DNA of 64,000 nucleotides from Bacteroidia bacterium (GTDB lineage: Bacteria > Bacteroidota > Bacteroidia > Flavobacteriales > Flavobacteriaceae), in the NCBI GenBank assembly GCA_030429955.1, contig JAUIGO010000002.1, forward strand, positions 41,747-105,746, written 5' to 3'. The notes beneath the pieces are model-generated. The model did no database searches and was not told the origin of the DNA. It was given only the letters and a program-made list of their open reading frames with translations. The translations under genes were made by a program, and so were the position numbers. Of the stretch, positions 44,699-53,995 are shown piece after piece (the first letter of the stretch is position 1; each line of letters starts with the position of its first letter).

Positions 44699-46609
44699 AT
44701 GAAAACATTACCATCAAAAATTCTATTATTCACTTTCTTCTTAGTTAGTGTTACGTTAAACGCTCAAAATCCAGGTTATTGGCAACAACATGTTGATTAC
44801 ACTATGGAAATTGACATGAATGTTGAAAACTTTCAATATCAAGGAACACAAAAGTTAGTTTACACCAACAACTCTCCTGATGTGCTTACAAAAGTGTTTT
44901 ATCACTTGTATATGAATGCTTTTCAACCAGGAAGTAATATGGACATGCGATTGCAAAATATTGCAGATCCTGATGGTAGAATGGTAAACAATATTGGCAC
45001 CAAAGAAAATCCCATTTACGAAAGCAGAATTAGTAAATTAAAACCTAGTGAAATTGGTTATATCAAAGTAAAGTCGTTAACTCAAGATGGTACAGCTTTA
45101 AAATACGATGTGGTTGATACTGTTATGGAAGTAACATTGGCCAACCCAATTCAACCAGGTGCAAAAACCACTTTTGACATGGTATTTGATGCTCAGGTTC
45201 CTTTACAAATTAGAAGAAATGGTAGAAATAGCAAAGAAGGTGTGGCTTTATCAATGGCACAATGGTATCCTAAAATGGCAGAATATGACTTTGAAGGTTG
45301 GCATGCCGACTCTTATATTGCCAGAGAGTTTCATGGTGTTTGGGGGAATTTTGATGTTAAAATAACCATTGATAAAAACTACACTATTGGCGGAACTGGA
45401 TACCTTCAAAATCCAGAAGAAATTGGACATGGTTATGGTCCAAAAGGCTTAAAATCAATTAACACAAAAGGTGATAAGTTGACATGGCATTTTAAAGCAC
45501 CAATGGTACATGACTTTACATGGGCTGCAGATCCTGAATATATTCACGATAGTATGCAAGTTCCTGATGGACCAATGCTTCACTTTTTTTACAAGAGCAC
45601 CATGGATGCCGAAAGTTTAGACAACTGGAAGAAGCTACAACCAACTACAGTAAAACTCATGCAATACTTCAGTGAAAATGTTGGAAAGTATCCTTATGAG
45701 CAATATTCTGTAATTCAAGGTGGTGATGGTGGTATGGAATACGCTATGTGTACCCTAATTACAGGTGGAAGAAGTTTAAATGGTTTAATTGGTGTCACCT
45801 CTCATGAAATGGCTCACACTTGGTTTCAGTTTTTATTGGCAACCAATGAAAGTAAACATGAATGGATGGATGAAGGTTTTACGAGTTATATTAGTGCTCA
45901 AGCTTCAAATGAGGTTTTAGAACGCAACCAAGAAAATCCGAGCGCTGGCTCTTATAGAGGTTATATACGTTTAGCAACTTCAGGTTACGAACAACCACTA
46001 ACCACACATGCAGATCGCTACAACTACAATAGTGCTTATAGTACTGCAGCATATAGTAAAGGTGCTGTGTTTTTAGCACAATTGGGTTATGTGATTGGTG
46101 AAGACAATTTAAAAGCCACATTAAAAAAATACTTTGATGATTTTGCCTTTAAGCATCCTGTGCCAAATGATATTATCCGTTCTGCTGAAAAAGTCTCTGG
46201 CTTAGAACTCGATTGGTATTTAATGGATTTTGCTCAAACAACAAACACTATTGATTATGGCATAAAATCTGTTGAAGCAGCAGATAAAACCACACAAATC
46301 ACTTTAGAACGCAAAGGGTTAATGCCAATGCCAATTGATTTAACAGTAGAGTATCTTGATGGAACGTCACAAGATTTTTACATTCCGTTGGAAATGATGC
46401 GAGGCGAAAAACCTACTCCAGAATCTGTAAAAGTTTTACCTGATTGGTCTTGGGCAAACAATACTTTTGGTTTTGGTATAAATGTTGAAAAAAGCAAGAT
46501 TAAAAGTATTACTATTGATCCGAAAGGAAGAATGGCAGATGTTGACAACACTAATAACATTTTAAGTTTAGCAATAACAAAGGAAGATACTAAAACCAAA
46601 AACGACTAA
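44699..46609 (+). CDS. M1 family metallopeptidase
   Basis: The 636-residue secreted protein has a signal peptide (about 1-22, FLVSVTLNAQ) and a gluzincin peptidase domain: HEMAH at 369-373 with catalytic E370, third zinc ligand E392 in WMDEGF, and GGMEYAM as a GAMEN-like substrate motif at 344-350. The C-terminal part is a beta domain. Its substrate is probably peptides taken up in the periplasm. Its last four bases overlap the end of the convergent gene on the minus strand. Confidence 0.93.
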   Translation: MKTLPSKILLFTFFLVSVTLNAQNPGYWQQHVDYTMEIDMNVENFQYQGTQKLVYTNNSPDVLTKVFYHLYMNAFQPGSNMDMRLQNIADPDGRMVNNIGTKENPIYESRISKLKPSEIGYIKVKSLTQDGTALKYDVVDTVMEVTLANPIQPGAKTTFDMVFDAQVPLQIRRNGRNSKEGVALSMAQWYPKMAEYDFEGWHADSYIAREFHGVWGNFDVKITIDKNYTIGGTGYLQNPEEIGHGYGPKGLKSINTKGDKLTWHFKAPMVHDFTWAADPEYIHDSMQVPDGPMLHFFYKSTMDAESLDNWKKLQPTTVKLMQYFSENVGKYPYEQYSVIQGGDGGMEYAMCTLITGGRSLNGLIGVTSHEMAHTWFQFLLATNESKHEWMDEGFTSYISAQASNEVLERNQENPSAGSYRGYIRLATSGYEQPLTTHADRYNYNSAYSTAAYSKGAVFLAQLGYVIGEDNLKATLKKYFDDFAFKHPVPNDIIRSAEKVSGLELDWYLMDFAQTTNTIDYGIKSVEAADKTTQITLERKGLMPMPIDLTVEYLDGTSQDFYIPLEMMRGEKPTPESVKVLPDWSWANNTFGFGINVEKSKIKSITIDPKGRMADVDNTNNILSLAITKEDTKTKND

Positions 46610-47787
46610 AACCAAGGTTCGTTAATGTAGTTTTTTGTTTTTGAAACACGTTCTCTGTTGGTGACAAACAAATAGTTTCGGTCTGCTTCCTTACTTCTAT
46701 ATCCAAGTAAGTGAAAAATGGATTTAGCGTAATATTTTGCGATTTTAAGGTTCACTTTTAGTACGCCTTTTTCTTTGTTGTGCCAAGAAATTCCAGGCAT
46801 AATAACAAAAAGTCTATCTGCTTTTATGGTTCTCAAAAAAATAGAGGAATTTAAGAAGAAACGAGGAATTTTTTTAATAAGGAAGAATCCCTCGTTTCCA
46901 CTTTTTTGATATAAAGGCATAAAAATTCTTCCTCCATATCTTGCAACTATTTCTTTATTGTTGTGTTTAGCTATCAACTCGCCTTTTTTAATAGTTTCAA
47001 AGCTCTTAAAGGCAGGTAATATATCAAAGTTGTCATTATTTCCGATTCGATGCAAATACGCTATTTCAAAAAACTCAGATAAGTATTGTGTTGCTATTTG
47101 TAATGTTTTGTAATGTTTTTTTGAATCTAAATGAGGTACAACATTAGTATTTTTTAAAACCAAATTAATAAAAGCAATACAATTTCCAATTGCACTTTTA
47201 TTGTCATGTTGTCCAGACTCAAAGCCAAGTGATACATATCCTAAGGTGTTTATGTAACTTAGTAATGGTCCGTGTAAATACTCTTCAATACCAAGCACTA
47301 TTGGAACTGGAAATTGTTCTGAAAATTTACGATTTATTATGGCGTCATTAATGGTTATAAAGGGAAGTGTTTTACTTGAAGTGGTGTGGAGGTCTATAAA
47401 ATAAAAAGGTCCTTTATTTTTGGCAATAATCTTATTTAATAAATTAAATATCTCCTTTTGCTCTTGATGTTCTGACACAATACTGTGTGTTTGAAGTGTT
47501 CTTTTAATTTGAGCTTCAGACCAAAGTCTGTTTAAATCTTCATTAATGTATCTTTTCCCTTCCTTTAAAGCTTTTAAATTTCCTGAAATTGCATATATAT
47601 TACCTTTTACATCATTCTTGTTTAATTGACGCAAAACAGATTCCAGTGCAAAAATTCCCGCTGGTTCATTACCATGCACTCCAGCAAAAAAGATAATGGT
47701 CGCACCCTTTTTATTGCCTTCAATATCAAAAAGAACTCTATCAACGCTAACTGATTTTTTTAATGCTTTGCTATAAACTTCAACCAT
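46606..47787 (-). CDS. Succinylglutamate desuccinylase/aspartoacylase-like protein
   Basis: The 393-residue product begins with the AstE/ASPA-type zinc carboxypeptidase fold: FAGVHGNEPAGIFALES gives the first His and Glu ligands, RYINEDLNRLW follows, and DLHTTSSKTLPF gives the third His. The C-terminal 100 residues are longer than in AstE. The family removes acyl groups from amino acids, but no other arginine-succinyltransferase genes are here. It is 4 bases from the neighbouring ligase-like gene, so the two form an operon and probably one pathway. Confidence 0.85.
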   Translation of the reverse strand: MVEVYSKALKKSVSVDRVLFDIEGNKKGATIIFFAGVHGNEPAGIFALESVLRQLNKNDVKGNIYAISGNLKALKEGKRYINEDLNRLWSEAQIKRTLQTHSIVSEHQEQKEIFNLLNKIIAKNKGPFYFIDLHTTSSKTLPFITINDAIINRKFSEQFPVPIVLGIEEYLHGPLLSYINTLGYVSLGFESGQHDNKSAIGNCIAFINLVLKNTNVVPHLDSKKHYKTLQIATQYLSEFFEIAYLHRIGNNDNFDILPAFKSFETIKKGELIAKHNNKEIVARYGGRIFMPLYQKSGNEGFFLIKKIPRFFLNSSIFLRTIKADRLFVIMPGISWHNKEKGVLKVNLKIAKYYAKSIFHLLGYRSKEADRNYLFVTNRERVSKTKNYINEPWF

Positions 47788-47790
47788 TAT

Positions 47791-49641
47791 TTAAAGATCG
47801 TTTGTTGTAATTATCCCTATTAATTTATTTCCTTTTAATACTGGTAAACTATTTATTTTGTGCTGTTCCATTCTTTTTTTCGCGGTTTCCAGAATTTCAA
47901 ATTCATGAGTAGTAATCAATTTTTCCGTCATGAAATCTTTAACTGTTTCTTTTAATGGTTCTTTGTTTTTAAAATAAGCGTTAACGTCTTTCATGGTTAT
48001 TAATCCAATCAATTCTCTTTCGGAGTTTATTACAGGCATGTGATTGATGTTTTTCCATTTCATAATATTTAGCACCAGTTCAATACTATCATTTTTATCT
48101 ACCGAGAAAATATCTGTGCTCATTTTGTGTTTAACTAGTTTTTCACCTTCAAAATGTGTGTTATCATCTTTCTTTAAGGATTTCCAAGATGAAACAGGAT
48201 AATCTTTTTGTTGCTTTTCATACATTTTAGATGTTAATATTTGCGCAGCCTCAAAAGGTTTGTGTGTTTTTAATAAATTTCTGTAGCTTTTAACTATCCA
48301 TTGCGATTCTGTGTTTGATTTTACTCTGTTTTCAATGATTTTTAAATAATGCTCTACATCTTTTGGTTCTACATTTAAGCTATAAAGGCCTTTGTACGCC
48401 ATTGGTAAGAGTTCATCTAAAATTAAGTCGTGGCTGGAAATATGTTTATTGTTCCAGATAAATTGTGTAGCCATTCCGTAACGCGCTGCGTTATAAAAAT
48501 TTGATTTTGCATCTTTAAAATCCATTTTTTCGTGAATGTCATTATATTTTTTTGGCCTTCCAACCATAACTCCAATCCAAAACATCATGTTTGCAATTTC
48601 GTCTGATACTGTTGGTCCAGAAGGAATATATCTATTTTCAATTCTTAGGTGTGGTTTATTATTACCAACACCATAGCAAGGCCTGTTCCAACTATAAACA
48701 GTACCATTGTGAAGATTCAAAGCTTTAAGTTTTGGTATTTCTCCATTTGATAACATTTCCAAACTATCCTTTATATATTCAGACGAGACCAGGCTTCTGA
48801 ATCTTGAAATATTGTCTTTAAAAATATTGGTGACAGACCCTCTTAGCCATTCTCGACCAAAATTAACTCTTGATTGATTTTCGTTTAATAAAAATGAATT
48901 TGCTCTTGTATCTACACTTTGTGTAAAAAGTGCTATTCTTGTTTCGCTCCACAATTCTTTTCCAAACAACAAAGGGGAATTTGTGCAAACACTTAAAATG
49001 GGTCCTGAAATGTTTTGTGCCCAATTATAGCTGTCAACAAAATCGTCAGGATGAATTTGAAGATGAATCTGAAAACTAGTGTTGCAACCTTCCAACATCA
49101 CTGAATCATGTAGTATATTCAGCTCATCTACACCTTTTATGTGAATGTTAAAATCTTGCTTTCTAGACTCTTTAATAGATTCATTTAAAACATGATATCT
49201 TTGAATTGGTGTCATGTTTTCTATGCCTATTTGATTTAAAGTAAGGGTTGGCAATATTCCCGTTAATACTATTTTAGTATCTTTTTTATTGGCAGCTTCG
49301 TGTGCTTTGCTCAACAGTTCTTCTAAGTGTTGGGCCATTTTAGAAAAACAATCTCCTTTTAGTTCAAATGGATCGAGGTTTGCTTCTAAATTATAATTTC
49401 CAATTTCAGTTGTGAAATGGTCATCATTTATATCTTCTAAAATTTCAAGTGCATTATTTTTGGCAATAAAATTGTTATCAACCAAACAAAACTCCTGTTC
49501 TGCACCAACTCTAATAATATCTTTTTCAATTAAATCATTTTCTATCATAAAATCAAGAGCCTCAATATCGTTGACAAGATGATGTATATAATTTGATTTG
49601 TCTTCCCTACTTGAAAGCTTAATAATTTTAAGATCTCCCAT
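47791..49641 (-). CDS. Glutamate-cysteine-ligase-like protein fused to CBS pair
   Basis: The 616-residue product (start MGDLKII; the open frame continues 25 codons up) has an N-terminal GCS2-type carboxylate-amine ligase domain: VGAEQEFCLVD near residue 45, GNYNLEANLDP and CNTSFQIHLQIH further on. The last 115 residues are two CBS domains (KMSTDIFSV and KDFMTEKLIT start them), which usually bind adenine nucleotides. It is the upstream gene of the unit with the desuccinylase-like gene. It probably joins two amino or carboxyl substrates using ATP, under energy-charge control; the real substrates are unknown. Confidence 0.85.
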   Translation of the reverse strand: MGDLKIIKLSSREDKSNYIHHLVNDIEALDFMIENDLIEKDIIRVGAEQEFCLVDNNFIAKNNALEILEDINDDHFTTEIGNYNLEANLDPFELKGDCFSKMAQHLEELLSKAHEAANKKDTKIVLTGILPTLTLNQIGIENMTPIQRYHVLNESIKESRKQDFNIHIKGVDELNILHDSVMLEGCNTSFQIHLQIHPDDFVDSYNWAQNISGPILSVCTNSPLLFGKELWSETRIALFTQSVDTRANSFLLNENQSRVNFGREWLRGSVTNIFKDNISRFRSLVSSEYIKDSLEMLSNGEIPKLKALNLHNGTVYSWNRPCYGVGNNKPHLRIENRYIPSGPTVSDEIANMMFWIGVMVGRPKKYNDIHEKMDFKDAKSNFYNAARYGMATQFIWNNKHISSHDLILDELLPMAYKGLYSLNVEPKDVEHYLKIIENRVKSNTESQWIVKSYRNLLKTHKPFEAAQILTSKMYEKQQKDYPVSSWKSLKKDDNTHFEGEKLVKHKMSTDIFSVDKNDSIELVLNIMKWKNINHMPVINSERELIGLITMKDVNAYFKNKEPLKETVKDFMTEKLITTHEFEILETAKKRMEQHKINSLPVLKGNKLIGIITTNDL

Positions 49642-49747
49642 AATTAATTTTTTAACAATTATGCTTTGTGAAGTTATTATTAATCCTGTTCTTAAAAAAT
49701 GATATTTGTCATACAAGAAAACTGTGTGTTTATCAGCAATATATACT

Positions 49748-49755
49748 TACTTTTG
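49748..49755 (+). promoter_or_regulatory. rnpA promoter -7 box
   Basis: TACTTTTG matches TAnnTTTG, 10 bases before the rnpA start codon, so the leader is very short. Confidence 0.5.
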
Positions 49756-49765
49756 TTTCTGAAAA

Positions 49766-50137
49766 ATGAAGGCAACTTATCCCAAAATAGAAAAGCTAAA
49801 AAGCAAAATCCTGATCGATAAACTTTTTGACGAAGGTAAATCGGTTGTGGCATTCCCATTGCGTTTGGTTTTTATTGGAACAGAATTTGATGAACCTGTT
49901 AAGGTAAAGTGTGGTGTGTCTGTAAGTAAAAGAAACTTTAAGAAAGCGGTTGATAGAAACCGAGTTAAGAGGCTTATACGAGAGGCTTACAGGTTAAACA
50001 AAGACAGTTATTTTAACAACATTACAACACAATATGCGTTGATGATTTTGTACATTGGCAATGATAAACCTACGTTTGAACAAACAAATAAAGCCATGAA
50101 AAAATTGCTTGATAAGTTTGTTGAAACTGTTTCTTAA
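49766..50137 (+). CDS. rnpA: Ribonuclease P protein component
   Basis: The 123-residue basic protein has the RnpA signature RNFKKAVDRNRVKRLIREAYRLNK at about 70, with the RNR motif that binds the RNA subunit. It helps process tRNA 5' ends. It is followed at once by three envelope-related genes on the same strand. rpmH, often next to it elsewhere, is not present here. Confidence 0.93.
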   Translation: MKATYPKIEKLKSKILIDKLFDEGKSVVAFPLRLVFIGTEFDEPVKVKCGVSVSKRNFKKAVDRNRVKRLIREAYRLNKDSYFNNITTQYALMILYIGNDKPTFEQTNKAMKKLLDKFVETVS

Positions 50138-50144
50138 TTAAACT

Positions 50145-50960
50145 ATGAGAATATTTTATTTGTTTTTACTGATAATTCTTCCTTTGGCTTGTAATAATAG
50201 TTCTGCCGGCGAAGAGAATAATAGCGATTCTTCTTATTTGGGTTTAGTCGCAAATGAAGAAACAAGTGTTGACGATCTTCTTAGAGCCAATGAGGTAGAT
50301 TTTGAAGCACAAAAAATTATTAAAGAATCTTATTTGCGTTTTGAGACAAATGATCTAGATAAAACCTATGGTTCTATAATCCGTTTTGTGAAAAAGAATG
50401 ACGGCTTTATTCAAAGTGATAATGCAAATAAATTGTATGATAGACAATCTCGGAATTTAATTATTCGTGTACCAACACAGAATTTTCAAAGCACCATTGA
50501 TTCCATTACAACAATTGTTGATTATTTTGATACTAAGCAGGTTTCTTTAAAAGATGTAACTGAAGAATTTATTGACCTTGAAGCAAGACTTAAAGCAAAA
50601 CTTGAGTTGGAAAAAAGATATCTGGAGTTGTTATCTAAGGCTCAAAATGTAAAAGAAATGCTTGAAATAGAGCGAGAGCTGTCTCATATTAGAGAAGAAA
50701 TTGAAGCCAAACAAGGTCGCCTTAAATACTTAAACGACAGAGTGTCTTTAAGTACTCTTAATATTGAATTTTATAAAATCTCTGCCGAAACTGGTGTAAG
50801 AACATCCTACGGAAGAAAAATGTGGAATGCGCTTCAATCTGGTTTTAATGGCTTATCTATATTCTTTTTAGGTTTATTAAATATTTGGCCATTTATCATC
50901 ATTGTGATACTTGGTGTTTATTTAATTCGTAAACAACTAAAGAAAAGACAAAAAAAATAG
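50145..50960 (+). CDS. DUF4349 lipoprotein
   Basis: The 271-residue protein has a lipoprotein signal (LIILPLACNNSSAG), a DUF4349 domain with long helices (VTEEFIDLEARLKAKLELEK and IERELSHIREEIEAKQGR, predicted coiled coil) and one C-terminal transmembrane segment (FFLGLLNIWPFIIIVILGVYLI). The family is found in envelopes of many bacteria and has no settled function. It is in the plus-strand run with rnpA and the S41 peptidase gene. Confidence 0.85.
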   Translation: MRIFYLFLLIILPLACNNSSAGEENNSDSSYLGLVANEETSVDDLLRANEVDFEAQKIIKESYLRFETNDLDKTYGSIIRFVKKNDGFIQSDNANKLYDRQSRNLIIRVPTQNFQSTIDSITTIVDYFDTKQVSLKDVTEEFIDLEARLKAKLELEKRYLELLSKAQNVKEMLEIERELSHIREEIEAKQGRLKYLNDRVSLSTLNIEFYKISAETGVRTSYGRKMWNALQSGFNGLSIFFLGLLNIWPFIIIVILGVYLIRKQLKKRQKK

Positions 50961-50964
50961 CATT

Positions 50965-52602
50965 ATGAAAACACTTCTAAGAAAGAAAATAATTATCCCA
51001 ATATTAGCAGTAATGGTTTTATTAACAACCACTGCTTATAAAAGTGATTTCTTTGAAATAGCAAAGCAAATAGAAATATTTACCACGCTTTTTAAAGAAA
51101 TCAACATGAATTATGTTGATGAAACCAATCCTGGAGATTTAATGGATACTGCTATTAAAAACATGTTAGCAGACCTTGATCCTTACACAGTGTTTTTTAA
51201 TGAGCAAGATGTTGAAGCGTCAAGAATAAATAACACTGGTGATTACACAGGAATTGGAGCAACTGTAAAAACACTAAAAGATAAATTAGTTATTGTTGAG
51301 CCTTTTAAAGATTATCCCGCAGATGAAGCTGGACTAAAGGCTGGAGATGAAATTATTAAAGTGGATAACATTGTGGTTGCCGACTTTAAAGATGATGCTG
51401 GCGAATTACTTCAAGGTGCTTCTGGATCAAAAGTAAACGTTACCTATCTAAGACAAGGCGAGACTAAAACAGCTACAATTACACGTCAAGAAGTTGAAGT
51501 GAAAGCGGTTCCTTTGTATGATATGGTTAACGAAACTGTTGGATATGTAGCTTTATCAAAGTTTACACAAACAGCATCAAGAGAAACTGCAAATGCCATT
51601 AAATCACTTAAAGCTGATGGTGCAAAGCAAATCATTTTAGACCTAAGAGGAAATCCTGGTGGATTATTGGTTGAGGCTGTAAATATTGTTAACCTATTTG
51701 TTCCAAAAAATCAAGTGGTAGTGACAACAAAATCTAAAGTTGAAAAGTACAACCGAACTTATACCACGCAAAATGAACCATTAGATTTACAAATTCCGCT
51801 TGTGGTTTTAATTGATGGCGGAAGTGCTTCTGCTAGTGAAATCGTGTCTGGTTCTTTACAAGACTTAGATAGAGCTGTTGTAATTGGATCCAGAAGTTTT
51901 GGAAAAGGTTTAGTGCAAAGACCTAAACCCTTAACTTATGGTACACAATTAAAAGTTACTATTTCAAGATATTACACGCCTTCTGGTCGTTGTATCCAAT
52001 CACTCGATTATTGGAATAGAGATGAAAAAGGAAATGCTGTTAGAGTAAAACAAGAAAACTACAACGCGTTTAAAACCAAGAATGGTCGTCCTGTTTTTGA
52101 TGGTGGAGGTGTGATGCCAGATTTGGAATTGGCTGAATCTAAAATGTCAACTTTAGCAAAACATATTGAAGATCAAGATTATATTTTTAATTACGCTACC
52201 AAATACTATTACAACAATACTGTGTCAGATTTGATGTCTTTTGAGTTATCAGATTCAGATTTTAATGACTTTAATTCCTATCTAAAATCAAACAATTTCG
52301 CATTTAAAACCAAAACCGAAGATGCGCTTACAAAAGTATTGGATGTGGCCAAAGAAGAGGAATTGGATGATGATCTAAAGGCTTCATACAATGCTCTCAT
52401 TTCAAAGCTAAACACGGTTAAAAGTGAGGCTATTTCTACTAATAAGGAGCAATTAAAAACATTACTGGAAAACGAGATTATTAAGCGTTATTTTTATAGA
52501 GAAGGGTTGTATAAATACTTTTTAGCTAATAATTCAGAAGTTAAGAAAGCTGCGAGTATTTTAGCTAATACTAGTGAATACAACGGTTATTTAAAGCCTT
52601 AA
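50965..52602 (+). CDS. S41 family C-terminal processing peptidase
   Basis: The 545-residue product has a signal anchor (about 10-25), a helical lead, a PDZ domain (TGIGATVKTLKDKLVIVEPF to KVDNIVVADF) and an S41 catalytic domain with the nucleophile Ser in DGGSASASEIVSG and the general base Lys in GSRSFGKGLVQ. It is a CtpA-like protease of the envelope that trims C-termini. A helical tail of 130 residues follows. Confidence 0.93.
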   Translation: MKTLLRKKIIIPILAVMVLLTTTAYKSDFFEIAKQIEIFTTLFKEINMNYVDETNPGDLMDTAIKNMLADLDPYTVFFNEQDVEASRINNTGDYTGIGATVKTLKDKLVIVEPFKDYPADEAGLKAGDEIIKVDNIVVADFKDDAGELLQGASGSKVNVTYLRQGETKTATITRQEVEVKAVPLYDMVNETVGYVALSKFTQTASRETANAIKSLKADGAKQIILDLRGNPGGLLVEAVNIVNLFVPKNQVVVTTKSKVEKYNRTYTTQNEPLDLQIPLVVLIDGGSASASEIVSGSLQDLDRAVVIGSRSFGKGLVQRPKPLTYGTQLKVTISRYYTPSGRCIQSLDYWNRDEKGNAVRVKQENYNAFKTKNGRPVFDGGGVMPDLELAESKMSTLAKHIEDQDYIFNYATKYYYNNTVSDLMSFELSDSDFNDFNSYLKSNNFAFKTKTEDALTKVLDVAKEEELDDDLKASYNALISKLNTVKSEAISTNKEQLKTLLENEIIKRYFYREGLYKYFLANNSEVKKAASILANTSEYNGYLKP

Positions 52603-52645
52603 GGCGCTATTTGATCTGGTTTTTAAATTATATACACTATATTTA

Positions 52646-52665
52646 GTTTTATGTTAACATAAAAC
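52646..52665. promoter_or_regulatory. 20-bp perfect palindrome before the OmpA-family gene
   Basis: Ten bases are followed by their exact inverse complement, centred on TTAA, ending 1 base before the ATG at 52,667. It can be a dimer-binding operator, or in RNA an 8-bp hairpin with a TTAA loop over the initiation region. Confidence 0.55.
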
Positions 52666-52666
52666 C

Positions 52667-53482
52667 ATGTTGCGCTTCGCCTACATACTTTTTTTTATCA
52701 GCATATTTGCTCAGGCTCAAGAATTGCGTCACGACGTCTTTTTTGAAACTGATAAATATAACGTTGATGTCACTGAAGAAAAGCGATTAAATGCATTTAT
52801 TTCGTCTTTAGACAGCTTAACAATAGATGCTATTTCTATTAATGGCTACTGTGATGATAGAGGCACCACATCATACAATCTTTTACTTTCCAAAAAAAGA
52901 GCTGAAGCTATTAAACAATATCTGTTAGATAGTGAGTTTTCAAAAAAACAACTCAAGGTTATTGATGGAAAAGGTGAATTGGCATTAAATAATTCAACCA
53001 ATATTCCTGAAATAAGACAAAATAACAGACGTGTTGAAATTGTAGTATCTGCAAGATCTTCTGAAAATAATATTGAAAAACCTACCACGCAAACCATCCT
53101 TAAAGGTGACATTAAAGTTGGTGATCAAATACGTTTGAAGAACATTTATTTTAAAACCAGTTACAGTACCATCATGCCCAACTCAATCCCAACATTAAAA
53201 GAAATTGCGGATATTTTAGTGGAACGTAAAAATATTTATTTTACCATTCAAGGTCATGTTTGCTGTACACATGATACGTATGACGCTATTGATAGAAAAA
53301 CAAACCAACGTAATTTATCAATTTCGAGAGCTAAATTTATTTATACCTATTTACTGCAACAAGGTGTTGAAAAACACAGGATGAAATATGTTGGTTTACG
53401 ACGAAAATTTCCTCTTGGTGGAGATCCAAAGTATGACAGACGTGTTGAAATTTTAATCACGCATGTTGGTAAAGAAGATTAA
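52667..53482 (+). CDS. OmpA family protein with two OmpA-like domains
   Basis: The 271-residue secreted protein (signal peptide 1-18, ending FAQAQ) has two OmpA-like segments: residues about 25-130 (ISINGYCDDRGTTSYNLLLSKKRAEA with LKVIDGKGELA) and about 150-268 (FTIQGHVCCTHDTYDA with NLSISRAKFIYTYLLQQGV and MKYVGLRRKFPLGGD). OmpA-like domains bind peptidoglycan. A 20-bp palindrome sits at the start codon. It is convergent, overlapping by 4 bases, with the acetyltransferase gene. Confidence 0.88.
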   Translation: MLRFAYILFFISIFAQAQELRHDVFFETDKYNVDVTEEKRLNAFISSLDSLTIDAISINGYCDDRGTTSYNLLLSKKRAEAIKQYLLDSEFSKKQLKVIDGKGELALNNSTNIPEIRQNNRRVEIVVSARSSENNIEKPTTQTILKGDIKVGDQIRLKNIYFKTSYSTIMPNSIPTLKEIADILVERKNIYFTIQGHVCCTHDTYDAIDRKTNQRNLSISRAKFIYTYLLQQGVEKHRMKYVGLRRKFPLGGDPKYDRRVEILITHVGKED

Positions 53483-53922
53483 TGCTTTACCATTGCTATA
53501 TGAGGTATACCATCTTCAAGGTACTCCTCTCCTATTTCCTTAAACCCTAAATTATTGTAGAATTTTCGTAAATAGGTTTGTGCTGAAAGCTTAATTGTGG
53601 TTTCATTAAAATAATCTTTTACAGCTTGTATTGAAGCTTTCATAATGTCGTATCCATACTTATGTTGACGTTCATCTTTGCTTACCACTACTCTACCAAT
53701 ACTTGATTCTTTAAAATAATCACCTGGTTTAAAAACGCGAGTATAAGCTATTATTTTATTGTTTTTTTTACCAATAACATGAAGTGCTTTCTCGTCTTTT
53801 CCATCTAAATCTTGATATACGCAATTTTGTTCAACACAAAATACGTCTACTCTAAGTTGAAGTAAATCATACAACTCTTTGGTTGTAAGTTCTTGGAAGG
53901 TTTTTGTTGTTATACTTAACAT
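53479..53922 (-). CDS. GNAT acetyltransferase, ElaA-like
   Basis: The 147-residue protein starts MLSITTKTFQELTTKELYDL and has RVDVFCVEQNCVYQDLDGKDE, followed by SIGRVVVSKDERQHKYGYDIM as the acetyl-CoA-binding loop of GNAT enzymes. This is the ElaA subgroup, N-acetyltransferases of unknown substrate. An AAAGAG sequence precedes this ATG at a good ribosome-binding distance, so I prefer it to the ATG five codons upstream. Confidence 0.88.
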   Translation of the reverse strand: MLSITTKTFQELTTKELYDLLQLRVDVFCVEQNCVYQDLDGKDEKALHVIGKKNNKIIAYTRVFKPGDYFKESSIGRVVVSKDERQHKYGYDIMKASIQAVKDYFNETTIKLSAQTYLRKFYNNLGFKEIGEEYLEDGIPHIAMVKH

Positions 53923-53931
53923 ATCTCTTTG

Positions 53932-53992
53932 TCGCACTGAGCGCAGTCGAAGTGCTTTTTAAATATTAATGAGGTTCCTGCTTCCGCAGGAA
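53932..53992. repeat. Two short inverted repeats between acetyltransferase and CDF genes
   Basis: GCACT (53,934-53,938) pairs with AGTGC around a GAGCGCAGTCGA core, and TTCCTGC pairs with GCAGGAA (53,975-53,981 with 53,986-53,992). The second resembles 60,304-60,321. Both look like members of the short palindromic intergenic repeats seen in flavobacterial genomes. Confidence 0.55.
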
Positions 53993-53995
53993 TGT

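Noticed and set aside
49641..49716. Upstream extension of the ligase-like/CBS protein
   Set aside because: The 25 extra residues look like a random lead, and the ATG at 49,641 gives a start in line with the GCS2 fold.
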